64,000 nucleotides of DNA from Xenophilus aerolatus (GTDB taxonomy: Bacteria > Pseudomonadota > Gammaproteobacteria > Burkholderiales > Burkholderiaceae_C): contig JASCNX010000005.1 of NCBI GenBank assembly GCA_029968055.1, positions 62,001 through 126,000 of the forward strand, read 5' to 3'. Below are positions 17,581 through 26,591 of the stretch, one piece after another. How positions within the stretch are numbered: position 1 is the first letter of the stretch; every line of letters starts with the position of its first letter. The translations under genes were made by a program, and so were the position numbers. The notes below the pieces were generated by a model. It was not told the DNA's origin. It saw only the letters and a list, made by a program, of their open reading frames with translations, and searched no databases.

Positions 17581-17705
17581 GTCGGTGTGCTCCAGGAAGC
17601 GGTGGAGGATGCGCGCGGATGGCCGGGCGCCGGCCGCCCGATCATCCCAGAGCCGGCGATCGGGCGCATCGCCATAATGCCGCAGACCCCCTGCGCCCCC
17701 TACCC

Positions 17706-18764
17706 ATGACCCCTGCCTCCACCGCCCCGTCCCCCCGTCTCACTTCGCTTTCGCACGGCGGCGGCTGCGGCTGCAAGATCGCGCCGGGCGTGCTCTCGGC
17801 CCTGCTGGCCAGGAGCGCGCTGCCGCCCATGGTGTTCCCGGACCTGCTGGTGGGCACCGAGACGGCCGACGACGCGGCCGTCTACCGCATCAACGAGCGC
17901 CAGGCCATCGTCGCGACGACCGATTTCTTCATGCCCATCGTGGACGACCCGCGCGACTTCGGCCGCATCGCCGCGACCAATGCGCTGTCCGACCTGTACG
18001 CCATGGGCGCGCAGCCGCTGATGGCGCTGGCCGTCGTGGGCATGCCCATCAACGTGCTGCCGCACGAGGTGATCGCGAAGATCCTCGAGGGCGGCGAATC
18101 GGTGTGCCGCGAGGCCGGCATCCCGCTGGCGGGTGGGCATTCCATCGATTCGGTCGAGCCCATCTATGGCCTGGTGGGCATCGGCATCGTCGAGATCGAG
18201 CACCTCAAGCGCAACGCCAGCGCGCAGGCCGGCGACGTGCTGGTCCTCGGCAAGCCGCTGGGCGTGGGCATCCTCTCGGCGGCGCTGAAGAAGGGCGAGC
18301 TCGATGCCGGGGGCTACGCCGCCATGATCGACGCCACCACCCGGCTCAACCGCCCCGGCACCGAGCTGGCGCGCCTGCCCGAGGTGCACGCGCTGACCGA
18401 CGTCACCGGCTTCGGCCTGCTGGGCCACACGCTGGAACTGGCGCGCGGCGCGGGCCTGAGCGCGCACATCGACGCCCGGGCCCTGCGCTGGCTGCCCGGC
18501 GTGCAGGCGCTGGCCGAGCGTGGCACGGTCACCGGCGCCTCGGGGCGCAACTGGGCGTCGTACGGTGCGGACGTGAAAGGCCTGGAGCACGACACCGTGC
18601 TGCGCGCGCTGCTGACCGACCCGCAGACCTCCGGCGGCCTGCTCGTGGCCTGCGCCCCCGAAGCCGTGGAGCGCGTGCTCGCGATCTTCGCGCAGCAGGG
18701 TTTCGGCGACGCGGCCGTGGTCGGACGCATGGCGCCCGGCGCGCCGCAGGTCGTGGTCGACTGA
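17706..18764 (+). CDS. selD: Selenide, water dikinase
   Basis: A 352-residue enzyme making selenophosphate from selenide and ATP. The active-site segment is HGGGCGCK with Cys21 in place of the selenocysteine found in some homologues; the Lys follows three residues later. The AIRS-like halves are clear (TTDFFMPIVDDPRDFGRIAA, AGGHSID, DVTGFGLLGH). The ATG at 17706 is the start expected for the family. It converges on mnmH, which uses the selenophosphate. No selA/selB is in the window, so 2-selenouridine in tRNA is the use supported here. Confidence 0.93.
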   Translation: MTPASTAPSPRLTSLSHGGGCGCKIAPGVLSALLARSALPPMVFPDLLVGTETADDAAVYRINERQAIVATTDFFMPIVDDPRDFGRIAATNALSDLYAMGAQPLMALAVVGMPINVLPHEVIAKILEGGESVCREAGIPLAGGHSIDSVEPIYGLVGIGIVEIEHLKRNASAQAGDVLVLGKPLGVGILSAALKKGELDAGGYAAMIDATTRLNRPGTELARLPEVHALTDVTGFGLLGHTLELARGAGLSAHIDARALRWLPGVQALAERGTVTGASGRNWASYGADVKGLEHDTVLRALLTDPQTSGGLLVACAPEAVERVLAIFAQQGFGDAAVVGRMAPGAPQVVVD

Positions 18765-18788
18765 AGACGCCTTGGCCTTCTTCGGGAC

Positions 18789-18821
18789 GGCCGGCCGCGC
18801 TCGCCGCGGGCGCGGCCGGCC
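18789..18821. terminator. Hairpin between converging selD and mnmH
   Basis: Perfect 12-bp inverted repeat: GGCCGGCCGCGC at 18789-18800 and its complement at 18810-18821, loop 9. It sits between two convergent genes, consistent with a shared terminator. There is no clear T-tract on either side, so it may need Rho or act as an RNA stabiliser. Confidence 0.5.
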
Positions 18822-18828
18822 AAGTCGC

Positions 18829-19911
18829 CTAGGAACCGGCGGTGCTCGCGGGATTGGTGGGACTGGCCAGGGCCAGCACCCGCGCGGCCAGCGCGTCGAG
18901 CGCAGGCGCCGACAGGTCGTCCGTCGGCACCGCGAGCCGCTGCTCCCAGCGCCGGAAGTGCCTGGCCTGGGAGCGCTCGTAGTGCGGGTCGTAGTGCAGC
19001 CGCATCAGCTCGTCGAAGAGGGCGCGCAGGTCGCCGGCGCGCGCCCAGTCCTGCCAGCGCTGCACGCTCGCCTTGCCCTGGGCTTCCTTGAAGTGCGCCA
19101 TCAGCTGGGCCAGCGCCTCGCGGTCCTCGCCCAGGTCGGCGTAGTCGCGCAGCAGGTAGGCCAGGCGTGCCTCGGGCGTGGCCTGCACCTCGATGCAGGG
19201 GGCGTCGCGCATGCGCTCGACCAGCTCCAGCGGCAGTGCGATGCGGCCGATGCGCGGGCTCTCGCCCTCGGTGAACACGGGGCGCTGCAGGTCGAAGCGC
19301 TCCAGCTGCTGCGCGAGCAGGGTCTCGAAGTGCTTCTGCGAGGGCTGCGGCACGCCGCGCAGCGCGCCCAGCAGCGAGCCGCGGTGCCGCGCCAGGCCCT
19401 CCAGGTCGAGCACCTGCGCGCCGGCCTCGGCCATGCGGTGCAGCAGGCGCGTCTTGGCGCTGCCGGTGGCGCCGCACAGCACCACCAGCGGCAAGGCGGG
19501 GCAGGCCTGGGCGATGCGCTCGATGACGTGGCGGCGCCAGCTCTTGTAGCCGCCGGCGAGCTGCTGCGCGTCCCAGCCGACCAGGCGCAGCCAGTTGACC
19601 ATCGAGCCGCTGCGCAGGCCGCCGCGCCAGCAGTAGACCAAGGGCTTCCAGTGCGCGGGCCGGTTGGCGAACTGTTCGCGCAGGTGGCGCGCGAGGTTGG
19701 CCGCCACCATCGCACCGCCCACGCGGCGGGCCTCGAAGGCGCCGGTCTGCTTGTAGATCGTGCCGACGATGCGGCGCTCGTCGTCGTCGAGCACCGGGCA
19801 GTTGATGGCGCCGGGGATGTGGTCGAGCGCGAACTCCGCCGGCGAGCGTGCGTCGATCAGGGTGTCGAAGCCACCGATGTCGGCGGCGCGGATCGGCTGG
19901 CGGTGGCTCAT
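18829..19911 (-). CDS. mnmH: tRNA 2-selenouridine synthase
   Basis: A 360-residue protein (SelU/YbbB). An N-terminal rhodanese-like domain carries the Cys in VYCWRGGLRSGSM at about residue 95; the C-terminal P-loop domain has LCGATGSAKTRLL. It replaces sulfur with selenium in the wobble 2-thiouridine of tRNAs for Lys, Glu and Gln. The ATG at 19911 overlaps the upstream hydrolase gene by 4 bp, so it is the last gene of the metG operon. The selenium donor gene selD converges on it. Confidence 0.9.
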   Translation of the reverse strand: MSHRQPIRAADIGGFDTLIDARSPAEFALDHIPGAINCPVLDDDERRIVGTIYKQTGAFEARRVGGAMVAANLARHLREQFANRPAHWKPLVYCWRGGLRSGSMVNWLRLVGWDAQQLAGGYKSWRRHVIERIAQACPALPLVVLCGATGSAKTRLLHRMAEAGAQVLDLEGLARHRGSLLGALRGVPQPSQKHFETLLAQQLERFDLQRPVFTEGESPRIGRIALPLELVERMRDAPCIEVQATPEARLAYLLRDYADLGEDREALAQLMAHFKEAQGKASVQRWQDWARAGDLRALFDELMRLHYDPHYERSQARHFRRWEQRLAVPTDDLSAPALDALAARVLALASPTNPASTAGS

Positions 19912-21059
19912 CGCGGTGCGGGGAAGAGCACGCCGCGCGCCGCGTCGGACGGCAGCACGCAGCCCACGTCGTGCGCGCAGCCCGGCACCACCGTGACCTG
20001 GCGCGCCTGCGCCGGCGCGAGCAGGGCGCGGTCGTAGGCCGCATAGGCGACGCCGCGCTGCAGGCGGTAGGGGCCCTGCAGCATCGCCGCGCAGGACTTG
20101 TCGAGGATCGGGTAGTAGGTGCCCTTGTCGGCGCTGCTGTCGAGCGCGCCCTCGAGGTAGTGGATCTCGGCGGCGGCATAGCGGGCGCGTGCCTGCGCCG
20201 CGTTTCGGCCGAGCGACGGCGACAGGGCGCCGGTGCCGTACTTCCACTGGTCGTGGCCCGGGCAGGCGGCGTCGGGCACCTGCAGCGCCATGCTGCAGTC
20301 GCCGGGGAAGGCGGCGCCGCTGCCGCAGGCGGCCCAGTCCACGGCCTGGCCGCCGCGCTGCGGCTGCGGCCGCACCGGGTCGAAATAGAGCCAGCTGCCG
20401 GGGTCGGCGATCACGTAGCGCAGCCGCAGGCCCGCCGGCGGGTCGGCCGCGAAGCCGACGCCGTGCTGCAGCATCTGCGCGCCGGCCGAGAAGCCCGCCA
20501 GCGTCACGCTCTGCAGGCTGGGCCAGCGGCGATGCAGCTCGGCGACCAGCGCATCGAGCGCGGCGAAGGCGCCGATCGGCTGGGCGCCGAGCGAGGGCGC
20601 GCCTTCCAGCCAGCTGCCGCAGGTCCACAGCGCATCGCCCGGCTCGGCCGCCGGCACGCCGCGCGTGCGGCAGCGTGCTGCGTCCGCGTCGCCCACCTGG
20701 AACAGCGGCGCGACGACCAGCGTGTCGCCGAGGCGGCCGGCCTGGCGCGCCGCGCGCAGGCCGGCCTCGAAGCTGCGGTTGGCGTCGCGCGGGTGGCCGT
20801 GCATCACGACCAGCGCCGTGGTCGGCGCCTGACCGGCGCCAGGGCTGCCCGCGTCGCTGCGTGAAGCGTAGTAGTGCAGGCGGCCGGCGGCGCCGGGCAG
20901 CGCGAAGCCGGCGAAGCAGGCGCTGGATGCGGCCTGGTCGCACGGCAGGGCGGCCGCGGCGGCCGAAGGGGCGTCCTGCGCATCTGCGGCCCCGACCTGC
21001 AGGGCGCCGAAGGCAAGCGCCAGCGCGGCCGCCGCGCCAGCCAGCGGGCGCAGGCTCAC
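19908..21059 (-). CDS. Exported alpha/beta-hydrolase-like protein
   Basis: A 383-residue protein with a signal peptide ending near GAADAQ. A nucleophile elbow GFSAGAQ, an oxyanion-type HGHPRD segment and a late His in GCAHDVGC suggest a Ser-His hydrolase. At least eight cysteines (for example LPCDQAASSACF and CRTRG..LWTCG) could form disulfides, fitting the periplasm. It is coupled by 4-bp overlaps to the tautomerase upstream and mnmH downstream. The substrate is unknown; a polyhydroxybutyrate- or polyester-type esterase is one possibility. Confidence 0.65.
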   Translation of the reverse strand: MSLRPLAGAAAALALAFGALQVGAADAQDAPSAAAAALPCDQAASSACFAGFALPGAAGRLHYYASRSDAGSPGAGQAPTTALVVMHGHPRDANRSFEAGLRAARQAGRLGDTLVVAPLFQVGDADAARCRTRGVPAAEPGDALWTCGSWLEGAPSLGAQPIGAFAALDALVAELHRRWPSLQSVTLAGFSAGAQMLQHGVGFAADPPAGLRLRYVIADPGSWLYFDPVRPQPQRGGQAVDWAACGSGAAFPGDCSMALQVPDAACPGHDQWKYGTGALSPSLGRNAAQARARYAAAEIHYLEGALDSSADKGTYYPILDKSCAAMLQGPYRLQRGVAYAAYDRALLAPAQARQVTVVPGCAHDVGCVLPSDAARGVLFPAPR

Positions 21060-21418
21060 GCGAGCCGTTCCTTCACGTAGCTGTCGCGGTCCATGTCGAC
21101 CACCTCGACGCTGAGCTGCACCTCCAGGCCGGCCGGCCGCGGCACCGTGCCGCGCAGCACGGCCGCGATGCGTTCGGCAAGGTCGCGCTTGGCCTCGGGC
21201 GTGCGCCCGGCCATCAGGCGCAGCTGCGCATGCACGAAGGCGCGGCCCTCGCCCTGGTTGCCGATGCGGAAGGTGTCGACGGCAAGCACGCGCGTCTTCA
21301 GGTCCGCCTCGTCGAGGATCGCGGGGCTGGCCGTGACGCTGCGGTTGAGGGCCGGCAGCAGGTCGCCGACGGGCAGGGCGCCCAGGTTGGCGGAGTGTTC
21401 GATGACGAGATGGGGCAT
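21056..21418 (-). CDS. 5-carboxymethyl-2-hydroxymuconate isomerase family protein
   Basis: A 120-residue tautomerase-superfamily protein beginning MPHLVIEHSANL, so processing of Met would expose the catalytic Pro1. Length and sequence match the CHMI family used in homoprotocatechuate breakdown. No other genes of that pathway are near, so its real substrate is open. The ATG at 21418 was chosen over an in-frame upstream ATG because it gives the conserved N-terminal proline. Confidence 0.72.
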   Translation of the reverse strand: MPHLVIEHSANLGALPVGDLLPALNRSVTASPAILDEADLKTRVLAVDTFRIGNQGEGRAFVHAQLRLMAGRTPEAKRDLAERIAAVLRGTVPRPAGLEVQLSVEVVDMDRDSYVKERLA

Positions 21419-21461
21419 GGGCGTGTTCCGGATGAAGTGGGGGTGGAGCGGATCGACGCGT

Positions 21462-21830
21462 TCAGGGCGCATCGCCGCGCGGCGGCAGCTGGCCGGCGGC
21501 GCGCCGGTCTTCTTCTTCGGCCTGCTGCTCGGCCAGGCGCCGCTTCTCGCGATCGGCCGCCGTGGGCTCGCGGAAACGGATGTTGACGCCGCTGTGGTCG
21601 TCGCTGCCGCTGGCCGCATCCACCGCGGCGCCGACGGCCTTGCCGGTCAGGCGCGCCGTGCCGATGGCGGCGTCGGCAGCCAGGCCGACCGCGCCGGCGC
21701 CCACGCTGACGGCGGTGGCGCCCACGCTCACCGCGGCGCCGGCGACGGCACAGCCGTTCAGCAGCGGCAAGGCCGCGAGCGTCAGCATCAGGGCCAGCCC
21801 GGCACGTCGCAGCGGCCGGCCGGCGTTCAT
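21462..21830 (-). CDS. Small lipoprotein (hypothetical)
   Basis: A 122-residue protein with a lipoprotein signal (LALMLTLAALPLLNGCA, lipobox LLNGC). A glycine/alanine/valine-rich middle with repeating AVSVGA units follows, then a charged tail (EKRRLAEQQAEEEDRR). The ATG at 21830 overlaps the preceding small lipoprotein gene by 4 bp. No function recognised; the Gly-rich segment may be membrane-associated. Confidence 0.65.
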   Translation of the reverse strand: MNAGRPLRRAGLALMLTLAALPLLNGCAVAGAAVSVGATAVSVGAGAVGLAADAAIGTARLTGKAVGAAVDAASGSDDHSGVNIRFREPTAADREKRRLAEQQAEEEDRRAAGQLPPRGDAP

Positions 21831-22069
21831 GGCGTGGCCTTGCGGGGACCGGCGCCGGCGTCGGCGGCCGCAGGGTCGACCAGCCTGGGCGGGGGCAGGG
21901 CCTGCCAGCGCTCGCGCGGCGCGCCGGCCGAAGGCAGCCCGATGCCGGTGCTCAGCCCCACGGCGGCGCCCTGGTTGTTGGCGGCCAAGCCCACGCCGAC
22001 CGTGCCGCAGCCGCCGAGCGCCAGGCCCAGGGCCGCGAGCGCAGCCAGCCGTGTCGCGGTAGGCCGCAT
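21827..22069 (-). CDS. Small lipoprotein (hypothetical)
   Basis: An 80-residue protein with lipobox LALGGCG near residue 20. Its start codon shares one base with the metG stop (TGATG at 22067-22071), so translation is probably coupled to metG. No function recognised. It pairs with the next lipoprotein gene by an ATGA overlap. Confidence 0.62.
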   Translation of the reverse strand: MRPTATRLAALAALGLALGGCGTVGVGLAANNQGAAVGLSTGIGLPSAGAPRERWQALPPPRLVDPAAADAGAGPRKATP

Positions 22070-24270
22070 CAGCGCACCCGCATGCCCGGCTGCGCGCCGG
22101 GGAAGGGCTCGAGCACGAAGATGCCGGGCTGCGCCTTCTCGTCGGCATGGCTGGCGGCCAGCACCATGCCTTCGGACAGGCCGAACTTCATCTTGCGCGG
22201 CGCGAGGTTGGCGACCATCACCGTGAGCTTGCCCACGAGTTGCTCGGGGCGGTAGGCGGAGGCGATGCCGCTGAAGACGTTGCGCGTCCTGGGCTGGCCG
22301 TCGTCGCCCTTCTCGCCGACGTCGAGCGTCAGGCGCAGCAGCTTGGTCGAGCCTTCCACCGCCTCGCAGGCGACGATCTTCGCGATGCGCAGGTCGACCT
22401 TGGCGAAGTCGTCGATGCCGATGGTCTCGGCCAGCGCCTCACCGCCCGGCGCGTCGGGGTCGACCGGCCTGGCGGCGTTCTTGGCCGCGGCTTTCGCCGG
22501 CGTGGCGGCGGCAGCGGCCGGCTTCTGTTCCGGCTGCGCGGCGGGCGGCAGCTCGAAGAGCTGGTCGAGCAGCTTGGCATCGACGCGCTGCATCAGGTGC
22601 TTGTACTCGCCGATCGCGTGGCCGGCGGGCAGCGCGGCGCCGGCGTCGGCCCACTGCAGCGGCTCGACCTGGAGGAAGGCCTCGACGTTCTGCGCCAGGG
22701 CCGGCATCACCGGCTTGAGGTAGAGCGTGAGCAGGCGGAAGGCCTCGATGCAGACGGTGCACACGTCGTGCAGCCGCGCCTCGGCGCCTTCCTTCTTCGC
22801 CAGTTCCCAGGGCTTGTTGGCGTCGACGTATTCGTTCACCTTGTCGGCCAGCGCCATCACCTCGCGCACGGCGCGCGCGGTGTCGCGGGCGTCGTAGTGC
22901 TCGCGCAGGGCGGGCGCCGCGGTGCGCAGGGCGTCGAGCAGCCCCGCGCCATCGGCGCCCGGCGTGCCGAGCTTCCCGCCGAAGCGCTTGCCGACGAAGC
23001 CGGCCGCGCGGCTGGCGATGTTGATGTACTTGCCCACCAGGTCGCTGTTGACGCGGGCGACGAAGTCCTCGGGGTTGAAGTCGATGTCCTCGTTCTTCCC
23101 GTTGAGCTTGGCGGCGAGGTAGTAGCGCAGCCACTCGGCGTTCAGGCCCAGGCTCAAGTACTTGAGCGGGTCCAGGCCGGTGCCGCGGCTCTTGCTCATC
23201 TTCTCGCCGTTGTTCACGGTGAGGAAGCCGTGCACGCAAATCTTGTCAGGCGTCTTGCGGCCGCTGAACTTGAGCATCGCCGGCCAGAACAGCGTGTGGA
23301 AGGTGATGATGTCCTTGCCGATGAAGTGCACCTGCTCCAGATCGGGCTGCGCCATGTAGCGCTCGTAGGTCATCGCCGCGGGGTTGGGCGTGTCGTCGTC
23401 GATGTCGACCTCGATGCAGGCCTTGTCGAGCAGGTTCTTGAGCGAGGCGAGGTAGCCCACCGGCGCGTCGAGCCAGACGTAGAAGTACTTGCCCGGCGCA
23501 TCGGGGATCTCGATGCCGAAGTAGGGCGCGTCACGGCTGATGTCCCAGTCGCCCAGGCCTTCGCTGGTGGTGCCGTCGGGGTTCGTGCGCACGCTGAACC
23601 ATTCCTTCACCTTGCGCGCCACCTCGGGCTGCACGTGCCGGCCGTTCTGCGTCCACTCCTCGAGGAAGGCCACGCAGCGCGGGTCCGAGAGCTTGAAGAA
23701 GAAGTGCTCCGAGTTCTTCAGCACCGGCTTGGCGCCGGACAGGGCCGAGTACGGGTTGATCAGGTCGGTCGGCGCGTAGACCTTGCCGCACACCTCGCAG
23801 TTGTCGCCGTACTGGTCCTTGGCGTGGCAGTTGGGACACTCGCCCTTGATGTAGCGGTCGGGCAGGAACATGTTCTTCTCGGGGTCGAAGAACTGCTCGA
23901 TGGTGCGCGTCTCGATCAGGCCGGCGGCCTTCAGGTCGAGGTAGATCTGCTTCGCGAGCTCGTGGTTCTCGGGCGAGTCCGTCGAGCTCCAGTTGTCGAA
24001 GGCGATGTGGAAGCCGTCGAGGTAGGGCTTGCGGCCCGCGGCGATGTCGGCCACGAACTGCTGCGGCGTCTTGCCGGCCTTCTCGGCCGCGATCATGATC
24101 GGCGCGCCGTGGGCGTCGTCGGCGCCCACGAAGTTCACCTCGGCGCCCGTCATTCGCTGGAACCGCACCCAGATGTCGGCCTGGATGTATTCCATGATGT
24201 GGCCGATGTGGAAGTTGCCGTTGGCGTACGGCAGGGCGGTGGTGACGAAGAGCTTGCGCGGTGCGGGCAT
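22069..24270 (-). CDS. metG: Methionyl-tRNA synthetase
   Basis: A 733-residue enzyme charging tRNA with methionine. HIGH is at residues 21-24 ([10 protein letters not shown]). A zinc knuckle uses [18 protein letters not shown], the KMSKS loop reads [11 protein letters not shown], and the C-terminal EMAP-like tRNA-binding domain begins near [17 protein letters not shown] Lys/Ala/Pro-rich linker of about 45 residues precedes that domain. It heads a six-gene leftward operon ending in mnmH. In many proteobacteria metG is divergent from apbC/mrp; here apbC lies 18 kb to the right. Confidence 0.96.
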   Translation of the reverse strand: MPAPRKLFVTTALPYANGNFHIGHIMEYIQADIWVRFQRMTGAEVNFVGADDAHGAPIMIAAEKAGKTPQQFVADIAAGRKPYLDGFHIAFDNWSSTDSPENHELAKQIYLDLKAAGLIETRTIEQFFDPEKNMFLPDRYIKGECPNCHAKDQYGDNCEVCGKVYAPTDLINPYSALSGAKPVLKNSEHFFFKLSDPRCVAFLEEWTQNGRHVQPEVARKVKEWFSVRTNPDGTTSEGLGDWDISRDAPYFGIEIPDAPGKYFYVWLDAPVGYLASLKNLLDKACIEVDIDDDTPNPAAMTYERYMAQPDLEQVHFIGKDIITFHTLFWPAMLKFSGRKTPDKICVHGFLTVNNGEKMSKSRGTGLDPLKYLSLGLNAEWLRYYLAAKLNGKNEDIDFNPEDFVARVNSDLVGKYINIASRAAGFVGKRFGGKLGTPGADGAGLLDALRTAAPALREHYDARDTARAVREVMALADKVNEYVDANKPWELAKKEGAEARLHDVCTVCIEAFRLLTLYLKPVMPALAQNVEAFLQVEPLQWADAGAALPAGHAIGEYKHLMQRVDAKLLDQLFELPPAAQPEQKPAAAAATPAKAAAKNAARPVDPDAPGGEALAETIGIDDFAKVDLRIAKIVACEAVEGSTKLLRLTLDVGEKGDDGQPRTRNVFSGIASAYRPEQLVGKLTVMVANLAPRKMKFGLSEGMVLAASHADEKAQPGIFVLEPFPGAQPGMRVR

Positions 24271-24304
24271 CGGGGGAAGGCGAAGGCCGGATGAGGTGAA
24301 GGCC

Positions 24305-24322
24305 GGGCGCCGCGTGGCGCCC
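24305..24322. terminator. GC-rich hairpin ahead of metG
   Basis: Seven-base arms GGGCGCC / GGCGCCC around a 4-base loop, 35-52 bp upstream of metG and 53 bp after the SDR stop. It could end SDR transcription or lie in the metG leader. No T-tract. Confidence 0.3.
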
Positions 24323-24374
24323 GCCGGGAACCCCCGATTTTAGGAGAGCACCCCGTTGCCGGGTGCGGGCAGGG

Positions 24375-25142
24375 TCAGGCCGGCTGCCGCGTCGGCAGGA
24401 TGGCGATCTGCGCGAGGTTCACGCGCGCGGGCTGGCGCGCCACGAAGCAGACCAGCTCGGCGACGTCCTGCGGCTGCAGCCATTCGACCGTCTGGCGCGT
24501 GCCCTGCAGCCGCTCGCGCACGCGAGGGTCGGCGATGTGGCCCTGCAGCTCGGTGTCGACGATGCCGGGTTCGAGCGTGGTGACGCGCACCTGGCGCGGC
24601 CCCAGCTCGGCGCGCAGCGTGTTCCCGAAATGCGTGACGTAGGCCTTGGAGGCGGCGTAGACGGAGAAGGTCGGGAACAGCGTGCGCGCCGCGATCGACG
24701 CGGTGTTGACCAGGTCGGCCACGCCCTGCGCGGCGGCGGCCTCGATCAGCTGCGGCACGAAGGCGCGCACCGTGTGGTTCAGGCCGCGGATGTTCAGGTC
24801 CACCTGCCGCTCCCAGGGCGCCGCGTCGGCGCCCGTCACCGGGGTGGGGAGCATCACGCCGGCGTTGTTGAACACGATGCCGGCCGGGCCGAGCGCATCG
24901 CGCACCTGCGCGGCCGTGGCGTCGAGCGCGGCGGCGTCGGTCACGTCCGCCGCGAAGGCCACTGCGCGGCCGCCGGCCTGGCGGATGCGCTCGGCCAGCG
25001 CCGCGAGCCGGTCGGCACGCCGCGCGACCAGGGCGACGGCGGCGCCGCGCGCGGCCAGGGCGATCGCCGTGTGCTCGCCGATGCCGCTGGAGGCGCCGGT
25101 GACCACTGCCACGCGGCCGGCCAGTTCGTGGGAGCTGCTCAT
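24375..25142 (-). CDS. SDR-family oxidoreductase
   Basis: A 255-residue classical short-chain dehydrogenase. Cofactor motif TGASSGIG lies near residue 17, NNAG at about 90, catalytic Ser in NTASIAA and YAASK. The cofactor is likely NADP(H), from the ARR after the second strand. It is 14 bp downstream of the lipoprotein gene, and both lie divergent from a TetR gene with twin operators, so they are probably co-repressed. Substrate not predictable. Confidence 0.8.
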   Translation of the reverse strand: MSSSHELAGRVAVVTGASSGIGEHTAIALAARGAAVALVARRADRLAALAERIRQAGGRAVAFAADVTDAAALDATAAQVRDALGPAGIVFNNAGVMLPTPVTGADAAPWERQVDLNIRGLNHTVRAFVPQLIEAAAAQGVADLVNTASIAARTLFPTFSVYAASKAYVTHFGNTLRAELGPRQVRVTTLEPGIVDTELQGHIADPRVRERLQGTRQTVEWLQPQDVAELVCFVARQPARVNLAQIAILPTRQPA

Positions 25143-25156
25143 GGCGGCGGCCCGGC

Positions 25157-25840
25157 CTACTTGCGCACCATCGGGATCTGCAGATTGGTCGGGCGGTTGG
25201 CCTCGGTGTCGAAGCCGCGGCCGTCGATGTTGCGCGCGCCCCAGAACAGCATGCCGTGCGCCACGTACACCAGGTCGTGCTCCATGAAGTGCTGGCCGGC
25301 CTTCAGGCCGAAGGGCAGGAAATCTTTGCCGAAGATGCTCTGCGTCTGGCCGACCGCCCAGGGCGCGTAGCCCTGCGCCGCCACCTTGTTGAGCAGGTCG
25401 GCGAAGCCCGCGACGAGCGGGGTCACCTCGTAGCCCTCGTCGGCAACGAAGTCGACCTTCTGCGCACCGGGCGCGATGGGGTGCTCGCCGCGCCAGAAGG
25501 TGTGGCCTTTGATGAGCAGGCGCGCCAGCGGCACCTTGCCGTAGGGGTCGGCGAAGTTGACGATGGCCAGCTCGAAGCGGTCGCCCGGCAGGGCCTTGAA
25601 GTCGCGCTTCAGGTAGAAGGGCTTGAGGCTGCCGTCGGGGTTCTTCTGTGCGCTGGGGCGCACCTCGGGGGCGATGCTGGTCCATTCGCCGACGAGGGCC
25701 TGCTGGGTCTGTGCGAGGGTCATGGGGGTGTTTCCTGGGGTGGATGAAAGGGCTGAAGAGGACGAAAGCGGCGCCGCGCCGCAGGCGGCCAGCGCGAGGG
25801 GCAGCCCGAGGGCGGCGAGGAGTTGACGGCGTTGCGGCAT
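25157..25840 (-). CDS. Exported lipoprotein-like protein (hypothetical)
   Basis: A 227-residue protein with N-terminus MPQRRQLLAALGLPLALAAC: an RR pair, a hydrophobic core and a lipobox LAAC, so a lipoprotein possibly exported by Tat. The mature part (VGEWTSIAPEVRPSA, GRGFDTEANRPTNLQIPMVRK) is compact and lipocalin-like in feel, but I do not recognise the family. It is the first gene after the TetR operators, followed by the SDR gene; a joint role in response to a small molecule is inferred. Confidence 0.65.
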   Translation of the reverse strand: MPQRRQLLAALGLPLALAACGAAPLSSSSALSSTPGNTPMTLAQTQQALVGEWTSIAPEVRPSAQKNPDGSLKPFYLKRDFKALPGDRFELAIVNFADPYGKVPLARLLIKGHTFWRGEHPIAPGAQKVDFVADEGYEVTPLVAGFADLLNKVAAQGYAPWAVGQTQSIFGKDFLPFGLKAGQHFMEHDLVYVAHGMLFWGARNIDGRGFDTEANRPTNLQIPMVRK

Positions 25841-25857
25841 GGTGGACAGCTGTTGAA

Positions 25858-25873
25858 TATGACGATCGTCATA
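25858..25873. promoter_or_regulatory. TetR operator 1 (perfect palindrome)
   Basis: TATGACGATCGTCATA, a perfect 16-bp palindrome 18 bp upstream of the lipoprotein start and 66 bp upstream of the TetR start. The size and symmetry fit a TetR dimer site. Confidence 0.7.
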
Positions 25874-25884
25874 GTAGCGCGATC

Positions 25885-25900
25885 TATGATGGTTGTCATA
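25885..25900. promoter_or_regulatory. TetR operator 2 (imperfect palindrome)
   Basis: TATGATGGTTGTCATA, retaining the TATGA/TCATA ends of operator 1. Its centre is 27 bp from that of operator 1. The two together span the divergent promoter region. Confidence 0.6.
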
Positions 25901-25938
25901 GTCTTTGGCGCGAAGTTCGTGAAAAGGTGAAGGAAGTC

Positions 25939-26508
25939 ATGGCGGGCGAGGTTCGAAAGGGCATGGTCGAGGGCGCGATGGGCCTGCTGGCGCGACGTGG
26001 GCTGCATGCCACGTCCTTCTCCGAGGTGCTGGCCGCCACCGGCGCGCCGCGCGGCTCGCTGTACCACCACTTTCCCGGCGGCAAGGACCAACTGGTGGCC
26101 GAGGCGGTGGACCGGGCCGGCGCGGTGCTGGCCGATGCGCTGGAGCCGGTGGCCGGCGCGCCGGCCGAGGCCGTGGTGGAGCGCTTCCTGGCCATCTGGC
26201 GCACGGTGCTCACCCGCTCGCAGTGCGAGGCCGGCTGCGCGGTGCTGGCCGTGACGGTGGCGACCGACTCGGCCGAGCTGCTGTCGCACGCCACCGCGGT
26301 GTTCCGCGCCTGGCGCGAACGCCTGGGCGACCTGCTGCGCCAGGGAGGACTGCCGGCTGTGGAGGCCAGGCGCTTCGCCATGGTGCTGATCGCCTCGGCC
26401 GAGGGGGCGGTGGTGCTCAGCCGCGCCGACCAGAGCCTGGAGCCCTTCGAGGCGGTCGCGGCGCAGCTGATCGATCAGGTCCGCCGCCTGCAGGCGCAGA
26501 ACGGATGA
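25939..26508 (+). CDS. TetR-family transcriptional regulator
   Basis: A 189-residue repressor. The helix-turn-helix is TSFSEVLAATGAPRGSLYHHF, split here as TSFSEVLAATG and APRGSLYHHF at about residues 29-49; the C-terminal ligand domain resembles the LmrA/YxaF subgroup. I chose the ATG at 25939 with AGGA 5 bases upstream; an in-frame GTG at 25927 is possible. The twin palindromes at 25858-25900 imply self-control and repression of the divergent lipoprotein/SDR genes. Confidence 0.85.
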   Translation: MAGEVRKGMVEGAMGLLARRGLHATSFSEVLAATGAPRGSLYHHFPGGKDQLVAEAVDRAGAVLADALEPVAGAPAEAVVERFLAIWRTVLTRSQCEAGCAVLAVTVATDSAELLSHATAVFRAWRERLGDLLRQGGLPAVEARRFAMVLIASAEGAVVLSRADQSLEPFEAVAAQLIDQVRRLQAQNG

Positions 26509-26591
26509 GGGCGCCCGGGTGATTGCGGGGCGGGCGACAGGTCCGCCGCGTATGCTGTCGGCCTCGTTCGCATCGACCACCGAGTACCCGC

